A stretch of DNA of 64,000 bases, taken from JAWRCU01 sp033542235. Its GTDB lineage: Bacteria > Pseudomonadota > Alphaproteobacteria > Rhizobiales > Rhizobiaceae. How positions within the stretch are numbered: position 1 is the first letter of the stretch; every line of letters starts with the position of its first letter. Below are positions 1 through 8,120 of the stretch, in pieces. The stretch lies in the NCBI RefSeq assembly GCF_033542235.1, contig NZ_JAWRCU010000003.1:620001-684000 (forward strand), read 5' to 3'. Made by a program: the position numbers and the translations under genes. Below the pieces are notes generated by a model. It was not told where the DNA came from, made no database searches, and saw nothing but the letters and a program-made list of their open reading frames with translations.

Positions 1-1408
1 CGGCTATATCGAGATGCACCCAGGGCCTATTGTCGGTGAAATTGCGCAGAAATGCGGCGGCATAGGGCGCATCGCCATCCTCGAGATTGCGCGCATGCTG
101 GCGCAGATCAGCCAGAGGCGACTGCAGCCCCTCGTCATAAGCATGGTCCAGCGGCATGCGCCAGAAGCGTTCACCGACCGCCTCACCCGCAGCGATCATG
201 CTCGAAGCGATCGCATCATCGTTGCTGAAGAGGCCGGCGAAAACGCTGCCCAGGCCGCGCATGACAGAATAGGTCAGAGTTGCCAGATCGACGATCGCGG
301 ACGGCTTGAACCGCGTGGCCGTGTAATAGAGGCAATCGGCCAGCAGCATGCGGCCCTCGCAGTCCGTATCGAACACCTCCACCGTCTGCCCCGACAAGGT
401 GGTGATGACGTCGCCCGATTTATAAGATTTGCCGGAGGGCAGATTCTCGGCGATGCCGAGCACGCCGACGGCATCGACTTTGCTGCCCTGCCGGGCGAGC
501 GCCAGCAACAGGCCGGCAACAGCCGCAGCGCCGGCCATGTCACCCTTCATGTCGAACATCTGCGGCCCGGTTTTGGCGCACAAGCCCCCGGAATCGAAAC
601 AGACGCCCTTGCCCACGAAAGCCAGCGGCTCGCCGGGATCATTCTCGCCGCGATAGCGCAACACGATGACGCGGGGCGGATGCACGGAAGCGGATCCGAC
701 CGCCAACAACGCGTTCATGCCCAGCCGCTTCAGTTCCGTGTCATCCAGAGTTTCGATCTCGATTCCAGCCTCGCGCAGCGGCCCCAGATGTTCGAGGAAG
801 CTGCCTGGGTGCAGGATATTGGCTGGCAGGTTCACCAAGGTGCGGGCGAATTCGACCCCGTCCGCGACCGCGTTCATGCGCGTCAGGGCAGCGCCGCAAT
901 CCTTCCCTTGCAGGCCGGCAAACCGGACCACCCAGCCAGCTTCGGCGGCAGCTCCGGGCCGTTTGTTGCGCAAGTCGAAGCGATATCGCTTCAAGCGCAT
1001 GCCGAGCGCAAGCCGGGCAGCAAGCTCCGCATCAGCAAGGGCCGCGTTTTCGATCGTGTCGACGACAATTGTGGTGTCGTTCTCGCCTTTGTTTTCCAGG
1101 AAGGCCGCCAGGTCGGCGCCCGCGCGAGTCACGGAAAGCGGCGTCATGGCCACCGGATCGCCGAGGCCGAGCACGACGACACGCCGCGCGGCGAGACCGT
1201 TCGGAGCCACTATGTCGAGGCACTCGCCGCTCTTGCCAGAGAAACCGGGAGCCGTGCAGGCGCGCGACAGCGTTCCGCCCGTCTTCGTATCCAAGGCGCT
1301 TGTCTGCTTTCCGAAACCCTGCCGGAGAGCCTTGAGCACGACGACGACGGGAGCGTCGTCTGGAAGTGCGGCCGCGGTCTCGAAAACAGTCGCTGGAGAT
1401 TGGGGCAT
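1..1408 (-). CDS. pepA: Leucyl aminopeptidase, M17 family (3' end outside window)
   Basis: Cytosolic di-metal exopeptidase that removes N-terminal residues from peptides. The minus-strand frame starts at an ATG at 1408, preceded by a GGTGAAAG sequence, and stays open for 469 codons to the window edge. M17 proteins are about 500 residues, so only the last few dozen should be missing. The metal and catalytic residues are visible: K267 and D272 in GKGVCFDSGG, D290 in MKGDMAG, and D349, E351 and R353 in the loop FDTDCEGRM. That loop is normally NTDAEGR, so two positions are substituted while the ligands and the Arg remain. The N-terminal 150 residues are weakly conserved, as is usual. It is divergent from a LysR gene. 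The family is certain; whether this is the PepA orthologue or a second M17 paralogue is not. Confidence 0.9.
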   Translation of the reverse strand, partial: MPQSPATVFETAAALPDDAPVVVVLKALRQGFGKQTSALDTKTGGTLSRACTAPGFSGKSGECLDIVAPNGLAARRVVVLGLGDPVAMTPLSVTRAGADLAAFLENKGENDTTIVVDTIENAALADAELAARLALGMRLKRYRFDLRNKRPGAAAEAGWVVRFAGLQGKDCGAALTRMNAVADGVEFARTLVNLPANILHPGSFLEHLGPLREAGIEIETLDDTELKRLGMNALLAVGSASVHPPRVIVLRYRGENDPGEPLAFVGKGVCFDSGGLCAKTGPQMFDMKGDMAGAAAVAGLLLALARQGSKVDAVGVLGIAENLPSGKSYKSGDVITTLSGQTVEVFDTDCEGRMLLADCLYYTATRFKPSAIVDLATLTYSVMRGLGSVFAGLFSNDDAIASSMIAAGEAVGERFWRMPLDHAYDEGLQSPLADLRQHARNLEDGDAPYAAAFLRNFTDNRPWVHLDIA

Positions 1409-1555
1409 AAGAGCTTTCACCCTCACCGCTGCGGATACAAGCCTCGGAAAGGCTTTCCCAGCTAACGAAGCTGCTCTTCCGATATTCAAAAGGAGACAGT
1501 CTGTTCAAACGCGATTTATGACCGTCTCGATTGACAAAAAATCAGTCGAAAGATC

Positions 1556-2467
1556 ATGGTCCATCCTATGGCCCTACCCTCACTCAACGGCATGCGTGCC
1601 TTCGAAGCCGCGGCACGCCTTGGCAGCGTGAAGGATGCGGCGGAAGAACTGCGGCTCACGCCCTCGGCAGTCAGCCGTCACATCAGGTCTCTCGAAAGGA
1701 GCCTCGGTCAGGAGCTGTTCGATCGCGGCTACCGGCAGATAACCTTGACCGCGACGGGTTCTTATTACGCGCACAGCCTTTCCGAGGCGTTCGAGGCGAT
1801 CCGGCGCGCCACGGAGGATGTGGACGGGGCCAGCAACAGGAAAAGCAGCCGCGTCAAGCTGATGTGCGAGCCGACATTCCTGAACCTTTGGCTGGCTGAT
1901 CGCCTGCCGGCATTTCGCCGCCTGCATCCGTCGATCGATCTCGAGATTTCGACAGCAGGTAAGCGCTCGAACTTCGACCTGGCCATCATTGACGAGTTCA
2001 ACGAAAAGATCAGCCCGGCCCTGAAGCTGGTGCTTCCGCTCTTGCTGACGCCGGTCTGCGCCCCCGCCCTTCTGAACGGACCGAAGCCGCTGCGCACGCC
2101 GCAGGATCTACTCAACCACCATCTGATCCACGAACGTGAGACCAGGCGATGGGAGCGATGGCTGGCACAGGAGGGCGTGGCCGGCGAGATCGGCAAGGGC
2201 GGCACCATATTGCATGACTGCACGCTGATCATGCGCGAAGTGGCGAACGGCACCGGCATCGCCCTTGCCGACACGATCATGGCGCAGGACCTTTTGCAGC
2301 AGGGCAGGCTGGTCGCGCCATTCGAGGCGTATCACGACTACCCGGCCGGCTACTATCTGCACCAGCGTCCGGGCGTCGGAAACAGGCCGGGAATAGCGCA
2401 GTTTCTGGACTGGCTTTTCGCCGAAATCGAAGAGCACAAGAAACTCATGGCCTCCGCTTTCGGTTAG
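1556..2467 (+). CDS. LysR-family transcriptional regulator (GcvA-like)
   Basis: A 303-residue protein of typical LysR length. The N-terminal winged helix-turn-helix covers roughly residues 9-65 (motif LTPSAVSRHIRSLER) and the rest is a periplasmic-binding-like effector domain. The wording of the HTH and the opening LPSLNGMRAFEAAARL resembles the GcvA/AmpR subgroup. The ATG at 1556 is used; a second in-frame ATG at 1568 (MALPSL) is an equally good start. It is divergent from the aminopeptidase with a 147-bp gap, and LysR proteins often regulate the divergent neighbour as well as themselves. The effector cannot be deduced. Confidence 0.9.
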   Translation: MVHPMALPSLNGMRAFEAAARLGSVKDAAEELRLTPSAVSRHIRSLERSLGQELFDRGYRQITLTATGSYYAHSLSEAFEAIRRATEDVDGASNRKSSRVKLMCEPTFLNLWLADRLPAFRRLHPSIDLEISTAGKRSNFDLAIIDEFNEKISPALKLVLPLLLTPVCAPALLNGPKPLRTPQDLLNHHLIHERETRRWERWLAQEGVAGEIGKGGTILHDCTLIMREVANGTGIALADTIMAQDLLQQGRLVAPFEAYHDYPAGYYLHQRPGVGNRPGIAQFLDWLFAEIEEHKKLMASAFG

Positions 2468-2527
2468 CGCCTGTAAGGACCGTCGCGTCTGCCGGCAAGA
2501 TTGCCAGCGCTGCCACGGGTCGCGCGT

Positions 2528-2689
2528 TCAGGTAACTGCGATCAGGCCGAACAGGACGAGCAGGAACAGGACGAGCACCACGCCGATCAGCAGCCTTGCG
2601 CCAGTCGCTGCTGCGCCAGCGAGCGCAGGAAAGCCGAGCAGGCTCGCCACGGCAGCGATGATGAGTAGGACAAGGATCCATTTGAGCAT
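2528..2689 (-). CDS. DUF1328 small membrane protein (YtjA-like)
   Basis: A 53-residue protein with two hydrophobic segments, beginning MLKWILVLLIIAAVASLLGF and ending with a second helix. Length and the MLKW start match DUF1328 proteins, which are inner-membrane proteins of unknown function common in proteobacteria. The start at 2689 is chosen because a GGAG sequence lies about 8 bases upstream; the longer reading to 2752 adds residues foreign to the family. It converges on the LysR gene 60 bp away. Confidence 0.85.
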   Translation of the reverse strand: MLKWILVLLIIAAVASLLGFPALAGAAATGARLLIGVVLVLFLLVLFGLIAVT

Positions 2690-2956
2690 GCGGGCACTCC
2701 GGTGATAAAAGCGTTGATGGATCAACGCCTTCCCGGTCCCAGGGTTCCGCATGGTCGAAAGCCGCCGGGCAAGACCGAGGCGGGTCCGGAATGCGCAGCC
2801 GGCCTGCGTCCGGGCTTCGATCCGGCACCGCGCCGAATGTGCTTTGTTACCGTCGCAAACAGTATTTTAACCATATGGAGTTGCAATTTCGCCAATATCG
2901 CCTTTTTTGGTGACAGTGATTTCATGCGGGGCGATCCGCCCCGACGGAGGTTGGGA

Positions 2957-3496
2957 ATGACTTTTTCGCGAGGCGGCCTCATTGCAGTTTCACTCGCGGC
3001 GCTTTTTGCAAGCGGCTGCAGCACGTCCGAACGCCTTGCCGCCTCCCAGCCGGCGCCGCTGATGCCTGCCCCATCCGGAACGGTCAGCTCCAACCAGCTG
3101 CCGCCGCCCGCCGCACCCGGCACAAACCCGTCGCAATTCCCGACTGCCCCCGGCACCGGCACCGATATTGCGGCCGCGACGCCGCCCGCCGCAGCCGCCC
3201 CGCCGGCGAATGCCGCCGACGTCACCACGGCAAGCGTGGCGGGTGTCTGGAATGCCACGGTCTCCGGCCAGAGCTGCAAGGTAGCGACCCCGCAGACCAA
3301 GTTCGGCGCCGGCTACCGCGCCGGCCCTCTGCGCTGCCCGGCACCGCTGGACGGCGTGAAATCCTGGAACGTGTCCGGCAAACAGCTCGCACTCTACGAC
3401 GCCGATGGCGGCGTGCTCGCTCGCCTCTATTCGAGCGGCGGCGAACGCTTCGATGGCCAGACGTCGAGCGGCGTGCCGATCTCGCTGTCTCGCTGA
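2957..3496 (+). CDS. omp19: Outer-membrane lipoprotein Omp19, Inh-type protease inhibitor
   Basis: A 179-residue lipoprotein. The signal peptide ends in a lipobox LFASGC with the lipidated Cys at residue 21. A Pro/Ala-rich linker (about 30-95) leads to a C-terminal Inh/AprI domain. Motifs VAGVWNATVSGQSCK, AGPLRCPAPL, LALYDADGG and the end RFDGQTSSGVPISLSR follow Brucella Omp19 closely, including the two Cys expected to form a disulfide. Brucella Omp19 (known) is a surface lipoprotein inhibiting host proteases; here a general envelope protease inhibitor is the safer reading. Start at 2957 rather than further upstream: GGAGG at 2946-2950 is correctly spaced and the signal peptide begins there. 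Confidence 0.92.
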   Translation: MTFSRGGLIAVSLAALFASGCSTSERLAASQPAPLMPAPSGTVSSNQLPPPAAPGTNPSQFPTAPGTGTDIAAATPPAAAAPPANAADVTTASVAGVWNATVSGQSCKVATPQTKFGAGYRAGPLRCPAPLDGVKSWNVSGKQLALYDADGGVLARLYSSGGERFDGQTSSGVPISLSR

Positions 3497-3534
3497 GAGA
3501 CGCTCCCCGCATAATTGCCGCCTGAGCTGGACCG

Positions 3535-4761
3535 ATGCATCTTCGCGAGGGCCTGCAAACCCGTGTGACCGTCGCCCAACGCTACGATCACATGGTCGCG
3601 CGCGGGGAGATCGGCCGCGATGCTGCGCAAGAGCGGCTGGCGCGTGCGCTCGATCGACTCATCGAAGATCTCTCACAGAAGCGCATTTTGACCAAATCGA
3701 GTTCGCTCGGCTGGCTTTTCGCCAAGCGCCGCAATGGCCAGACGCCGGTGCGCGGGCTCTACATCCATGGTCGGGTCGGCCGCGGCAAGACCATGATGAT
3801 GGACCTGTTCTTCGGGCTGGTGCCGGTGCGGCGCAAGCGGCGCGTCCATTTCAACGACTTCATGGCCGACGCACATGACCGCATCAACAGGCATCGCGAG
3901 AGGCTGAAGCGCGGCGAAACTCGCGAGGAGGACCCGATCCCGCCGGTCGCCCGCGCGCTTGCCGAAGAGGCCTGGGTGCTCTGCTTCGACGAATTCACGG
4001 TGACCGATATTGCCGACGCCATGATTCTGTCGCGGCTGTTCTCGGCACTATTCGCCAACGGCGTCGTGCTGATCGCAACTTCCAACGTCGCGCCCGAAGA
4101 CCTCTATCGCGACGGTCTCAACCGGGCGCTGTTCGAGCCCTTCATCGAGATATTGAAGGCAAATGCCGAGGTTTTTGCCCTCGATGCCGAGAAGGATTAT
4201 CGGCTCGAGCAGGTGAACGGCATCCAGGTCTATATGGCACCCGCCACGCTCGCCACAGACCGGATGATGGACAGGGCCTGGGCGGCCATGACCCGCGGTG
4301 CGAAGACGGCGCCCGACGAGATCGTCGTCAAGGGGCGCCATGTCGTCGTGCCACATGCGGCCGGCGGGGCCGCCCGGTTCACCTTTCACGAGCTTTGCGA
4401 GGTGCCGCTCGGCGCGCGCGACTATCTGGCGATCGCCGCCCGCTACGACACGATCTTCATCGACCACATTCCCGTTCTTGCAGAGGCCAAACGCAACGAG
4501 GCGAAGCGGTTTATCCTGCTGATTGACACGCTTTACGATCACGGCACCCGGCTGGTGGTCAGCGCCGAAGCGCCACCTGACGCACTCTATGTCGGCAAGC
4601 GCGGGACTGAAGCCTTCGAGTTCGAGCGCACAGCCTCGAGGTTGATCGAGATGCAAGGCAAGGATTGGCTCGATACCTGGGCCGCCCGCCATGGCGAGGA
4701 GGCTGCCACGGCGGCAGATGCCCCTGCCACTCGCTCGTTCACAAGCGAAACACGTACATGA
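3535..4761 (+). CDS. zapE: Cell division protein ZapE, AFG1-like ATPase
   Basis: A 408-residue AAA-type ATPase of the AFG1/ZapE family. Walker A is GRVGRGKTM at about residues 79-87 and Walker B is VLCFDEF with D152 and E153; a sensor-like stretch VLIATSNVAPEDLY follows. In E. coli ZapE is a Z-ring-associated ATPase and the mitochondrial homologue Afg1 handles misassembled respiratory proteins. In rhizobia the gene usually sits just upstream of mdh, as here. The last 23 bases overlap a convergent acetyltransferase gene. Confidence 0.93.
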   Translation: MHLREGLQTRVTVAQRYDHMVARGEIGRDAAQERLARALDRLIEDLSQKRILTKSSSLGWLFAKRRNGQTPVRGLYIHGRVGRGKTMMMDLFFGLVPVRRKRRVHFNDFMADAHDRINRHRERLKRGETREEDPIPPVARALAEEAWVLCFDEFTVTDIADAMILSRLFSALFANGVVLIATSNVAPEDLYRDGLNRALFEPFIEILKANAEVFALDAEKDYRLEQVNGIQVYMAPATLATDRMMDRAWAAMTRGAKTAPDEIVVKGRHVVVPHAAGGAARFTFHELCEVPLGARDYLAIAARYDTIFIDHIPVLAEAKRNEAKRFILLIDTLYDHGTRLVVSAEAPPDALYVGKRGTEAFEFERTASRLIEMQGKDWLDTWAARHGEEAATAADAPATRSFTSETRT

Positions 4762-5173
4762 CGAAGGGTTCCGCCTCGCAATCGCCGCTTGCCCGCCGCT
4801 GCTCGTACAGGCCGCGCGCGGGCAGATTGTTTCGCTCCGTGCCGACCCAGGCTTCTTCGCATCCGATCGCCTTGGCATGCTTGAACATCGCTTCGAGCAT
4901 CTTTCTTGCGATGCCTTGCCTCCGGTAGGGGGGCGCGACGCCGACCTCGTCGACATAGAGTTCCGTCGACTTGTCGGGATGGCGGTGTACGACTGCCGCC
5001 GTTTGCCCGATCACGGCGCCACCGTGCAGCGCGACGAACATGTAATGGCCTGGCTCGGCAAGATAGGCGGCGACCCGCGCCGGATCGACGGGCTCGTCGA
5101 ACACCCCCTCGGCAACCTTGTGCAATAAAGCCGCATCGCCTGGCCCAAGCAGCTTGATCTCAATTTCGGACAT
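4739..5173 (-). CDS. GNAT-family N-acetyltransferase
   Basis: A 144-residue GNAT enzyme. The acetyl-CoA pyrophosphate loop is RRQGIARKML (around residue 84), preceded by the beta-strand STELYVDEVGVAP; the C-terminal half is PARGLYEQRRASGD. It resembles the AacC/aminoglycoside-like single-domain acetyltransferases, but the substrate cannot be told. GAGGAGGG lies ideally upstream of the ATG at 5173. Its 3' end overlaps zapE by 23 bp in convergent orientation, an antisense overlap that is real because both proteins carry family motifs to the end. Confidence 0.88.
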   Translation of the reverse strand: MSEIEIKLLGPGDAALLHKVAEGVFDEPVDPARVAAYLAEPGHYMFVALHGGAVIGQTAAVVHRHPDKSTELYVDEVGVAPPYRRQGIARKMLEAMFKHAKAIGCEEAWVGTERNNLPARGLYEQRRASGDCEAEPFVMYVFRL

Positions 5174-5517
5174 CGGCCCTCCTCAGCCTGCCCAGTTCCG
5201 AACCGACGGCGTTTATTCTCCCCATTATCCGATAGCATGGGCTCGGAAGGGTTCATGCTGGACAATGTGATTGATTTTGCACCTCGCGCCACACCCAACG
5301 GCAAACGCGGCAACGGCACACAAATTTTGACGTTTACGTAAAACCCGAAGGGTCTAACCGATTGAATTCTTTAACGCCAAAATAATCGTTTGAATATTAC
5401 AGCCGAGAGGGCTAAGGGGTCCGTCAAATTCTGGACGGATAATCCGCATATCGCTGGCCCATCGAATTCCCGCCGCAGCGATCGCGCGCGGGCGTCTGAC
5501 GAGAGGGAAATTTCCAC
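5174..5517 (+). promoter_or_regulatory. 344-bp upstream region of mdh (promoter region)
   Basis: No gene is seen. The region must hold the promoter of the mdh-suc block and that of the divergent GNAT gene. It is locally AT-rich around 5320-5400, unlike the flanks. It contains a TTGACG hexamer at about 5327 and a self-complementary TTTACGTAAA at 5332-5341, but no convincing matched -10 element, so no transcription start is assigned. The mdh ribosome-binding site GAGAGGGA is at 5501-5508. Confidence 0.45.
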
Positions 5518-6483
5518 ATGGCACGCAACAAGATCGCCTTGATCGGCTCCGGCATGATCGGAGGCACGCTCGCCCACCTGATCGGCCTGAAGGAACTGGG
5601 CGACGTCGTCCTCTTCGATATTGCCGAGGGCATTCCGCAGGGCAAGGGCCTCGACATCGCCCAATCCTCCACGGTCGAGGGCTTCGACGCTCGCTTTACG
5701 GGCGTCAACGATTACTCGGCCATAGAGGGCGCCGATGTCTGCATCGTGACGGCGGGAGTGCCGCGCAAGCCCGGCATGAGCCGCGACGATCTGCTCGGCA
5801 TCAATCTCAAGGTCATGGAACAGGTCGGCGCCGGCATCAAGAAATATGCGCCCAAGGCCTTCGTGATCTGCATCACGAATCCGCTCGACGCGATGGTCTG
5901 GGCGCTGCAGAAATTCTCGGGCCTGCCGAAGACCCATGTCGTCGGCATGGCCGGCGTGCTGGATTCCGCCCGTTTCCGCTACTTCCTGGCCGAAGAGTTC
6001 AAGGTCTCGGTCGAGGATGTCAGCGCCATGACGCTCGGCGGGCATGGCGACGACATGGTGCCGATGGTGCGCTATTCTACCGTCGCCGGCATTCCGCTGC
6101 CGGACCTTGTGAAGATGGGCTGGACGACGAAGGAAAGGCTCGACGCCATCGTGGAGCGCACGCGCAAGGGCGGCGGCGAGATCGTCGGGCTGTTGAAGAC
6201 CGGTTCGGCCTACTACGCTCCGGCGTCCTCGGCGATCGCGATGGCCGAGAGCTACCTCAAGGACAAGAAGCGCGTGCTGCCCTGCGCCGCCTATCTGTCC
6301 GGCCAGTACGGCGTGAAGAACACCTATGTCGGCGTGCCCGTGGTGATCGGCGCAGGCGGCGTCGAGCGCATCATCGAGCTGGACTTCAACAAGCCCGAGC
6401 AGAAGATGTTCGAGAAGTCGGTGGAGTCCGTGGTCGGGCTCTGCGAGGCCTGCGCGGCGATCGCCCCCAGCCTTGCCAAGTAG
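5518..6483 (+). CDS. mdh: Malate dehydrogenase
   Basis: NAD-dependent oxidation of malate to oxaloacetate in the TCA cycle. At 321 residues it is of the LDH-like bacterial MDH type. The Rossmann glycine motif is IGSGMIGGTL (9-18) and D34 in VVLFDI marks NAD specificity. Substrate-binding R83 and R89 lie in VPRKPGMSRDD, with D149 and R152 in VLDSARFR; the catalytic H176 is in LGGHGDDM. It is the first gene of the mdh-sucCD-sucAB block. The stop codon lies inside an 18-bp tandem repeat that extends into the gap before sucC. Confidence 0.98.
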   Translation: MARNKIALIGSGMIGGTLAHLIGLKELGDVVLFDIAEGIPQGKGLDIAQSSTVEGFDARFTGVNDYSAIEGADVCIVTAGVPRKPGMSRDDLLGINLKVMEQVGAGIKKYAPKAFVICITNPLDAMVWALQKFSGLPKTHVVGMAGVLDSARFRYFLAEEFKVSVEDVSAMTLGGHGDDMVPMVRYSTVAGIPLPDLVKMGWTTKERLDAIVERTRKGGGEIVGLLKTGSAYYAPASSAIAMAESYLKDKKRVLPCAAYLSGQYGVKNTYVGVPVVIGAGGVERIIELDFNKPEQKMFEKSVESVVGLCEACAAIAPSLAK

Positions 6484-6525
6484 CCTGGTCTTGCCAAGTA
6501 CCCCGGTCTTGCGAACAGCCTCGTG
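6472..6525 (+). repeat. Three 18-bp tandem repeats across the mdh stop codon
   Basis: Units begin at 6472, 6490 and 6508 with a period of exactly 18 bp. The first two both start CTTGCCAAGTA and end in GGT; the third is degenerate (CTTGCGAACAG). The first copy encodes the last residues of Mdh (LAK-stop), so the intergenic spacer appears to have grown by duplication of the gene's 3' end. Confidence 0.75.
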
Positions 6526-6540
6526 AAGTAGGAGCGCGCC

Positions 6541-7737
6541 ATGAACATCCACGAATACCAGGCCAAGCAGTTGCTCAAGGGCTTTGGCCTGCCGGTGGCC
6601 GAGGGCGTCGCCATCCTGTCGGCCGGCGAGGCGGAAGCGGCCGCAAAGAAGCTCCCCGGCCCGCTATATGTGGTCAAGAGCCAGATCCATGCCGGCGGCC
6701 GCGGCAAGGGCCGTTTCAAGGAGCTCGGCCCTGACGCCAAGGGTGGCGTGCGGCTGGCCAAATCAGTCGACGAAGTCACCGTCAACGTCCGGGAGATGCT
6801 TGGCAACACCTTGGTCACCAAGCAGACCGGGCCGGCCGGCAAGCAGGTCAACCGTCTCTATATCGAGGATGGCGCCGATATCGACCGCGAGCTCTACCTT
6901 TCACTGCTCGTCGATCGCACGGTCGGCCGCGTTGCCTTCGTCGTCTCGACGGAAGGCGGCATGGACATCGAGACGGTGGCGCATGACACGCCGGAAAAGA
7001 TCGTCACCGTCGCGATCGATCCCGAGACGGGCGTGACGCAACGCGAGATCAGGGTGCTCACCGAGGCTCTGAAGCTCACCGGCGCGGCGGCCGAGGATGC
7101 GCAGAGCGTGTTCCCCGCCCTCTACAGGGCCTTCGTCGAGAAGGATATGAGCCTGCTCGAGATCAACCCGCTGATCGTCATGAAGAACGGTCACCTCAGG
7201 CTCCTCGACGCCAAGGTCTCCTTCGACAACAACGCGCTTTTCCGCCACCCCGAAGTGGTCGAGCTACGCGACCCGACGGAGGAGGACGAGAAGGAGATCG
7301 AGGCCTCCAAATACGATCTCGCCTATGTAGCGCTCGACGGCAATATCGGCTGCATGGTCAACGGCGCCGGCCTTGCCATGGCGACTATGGACATCATCAA
7401 GCTCTACGGCGCCGAGCCCGCCAACTTCCTCGATGTCGGCGGCGGCGCGTCGAAGGAGAAGGTGACCGCAGCCTTCAAGATCATCACCGCCGACCCAGCC
7501 GTGAAGGGCATCCTCGTCAACATCTTCGGCGGCATCATGCGCTGCGACGTGATCGCCGAAGGCGTCGTCGCGGCGGTCAAGGAGGTCGGGCTGAAAGTGC
7601 CGCTTGTGGTACGGCTCGAGGGCACCAATGTCGATCTCGGCAAGAAGATCCTCCGCGACAGCGGTCTCAACGTCATTCCGGCCGACGATTTGGACGATGC
7701 CGCAAAGAAGATCGTTAAGGCGGTGCAAGGAGGCTGA
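6541..7737 (+). CDS. sucC: Succinyl-CoA synthetase beta subunit (ADP/GDP-forming)
   Basis: Beta subunit of the enzyme that converts succinyl-CoA to succinate with substrate-level phosphorylation. It has 398 residues. An N-terminal ATP-grasp domain carries HAGGRGKG (50-57) and MSLLEINPL; a C-terminal CoA-ligase-type domain carries FLDVGGGASKEKV and NIFGGIMRCDVIAEG, the phosphate-binding loop at the subunit interface. TAGGAG precedes the ATG. It is 57 bp after mdh, but its partner sucD is separated from it by a cupin gene. Confidence 0.98.
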   Translation: MNIHEYQAKQLLKGFGLPVAEGVAILSAGEAEAAAKKLPGPLYVVKSQIHAGGRGKGRFKELGPDAKGGVRLAKSVDEVTVNVREMLGNTLVTKQTGPAGKQVNRLYIEDGADIDRELYLSLLVDRTVGRVAFVVSTEGGMDIETVAHDTPEKIVTVAIDPETGVTQREIRVLTEALKLTGAAAEDAQSVFPALYRAFVEKDMSLLEINPLIVMKNGHLRLLDAKVSFDNNALFRHPEVVELRDPTEEDEKEIEASKYDLAYVALDGNIGCMVNGAGLAMATMDIIKLYGAEPANFLDVGGGASKEKVTAAFKIITADPAVKGILVNIFGGIMRCDVIAEGVVAAVKEVGLKVPLVVRLEGTNVDLGKKILRDSGLNVIPADDLDDAAKKIVKAVQGG

Positions 7738-7740
7738 GCC

Positions 7741-8112
7741 ATGCCGCCCCGCAAGATCAATCTCGTCGAAGCCGCCGAGCGGACAATCACCAAGGTTTGG
7801 GATCCGCACATCGCCGGCGATGTCAACGATTCGCAGGCGAAGGTCGCCAAGTTCGGCGAGCTGTTCGACTGGCATGCGCATCAGAACGAGGATGAAGCCT
7901 TCCTGGTGCTGCGCGGCCGCGTCGCCATCGACTTCCGCGACGGGACTGTCGAGCTCGGCGAGGGCGACTTCATTGTCGTGCCGAAGACGGTCGAACACCG
8001 GCCGCGCTCCCTGACCAGCGAGCCGGTGGTCCTGATGTTCGAGCCGTCGACGACGCTCAACACCGGGGATGCCAAGAGCGATCTTACCGTTACTGAATTG
8101 AAGCGGCTGTAG
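7741..8112 (+). CDS. Cupin-domain protein between sucC and sucD
   Basis: A 123-residue single-domain cupin. Motif 1 reads WHAHQNEDEAFLVLRG and motif 2 reads GEGDFIVVPKTVEHRP, so three His/Glu metal ligands of motif 1 and the His of motif 2 are present and a metal-binding barrel is expected. AAGGAGG at the very end of sucC serves as its ribosome-binding site, the start is 3 bp after the sucC stop, and its own end carries the sucD site (TAGGAG). It is therefore translated as part of the operon. Substrate unknown; a small sugar or organic-acid isomerase, or a ligand sensor, are possibilities. Confidence 0.9.
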   Translation: MPPRKINLVEAAERTITKVWDPHIAGDVNDSQAKVAKFGELFDWHAHQNEDEAFLVLRGRVAIDFRDGTVELGEGDFIVVPKTVEHRPRSLTSEPVVLMFEPSTTLNTGDAKSDLTVTELKRL

Positions 8113-8120
8113 GAGCCCCA

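Noticed and set aside
14..1465. Plus-strand 483-codon open frame opposite the aminopeptidase
   Set aside because: It mirrors the true minus-strand gene; the translated sequence is His/Gln/Arg-rich without any family motif, a normal by-product of high GC.
5371..6552. Minus-strand 393-codon frame opposite mdh
   Set aside because: Antisense shadow; the plus-strand Mdh has all catalytic residues.
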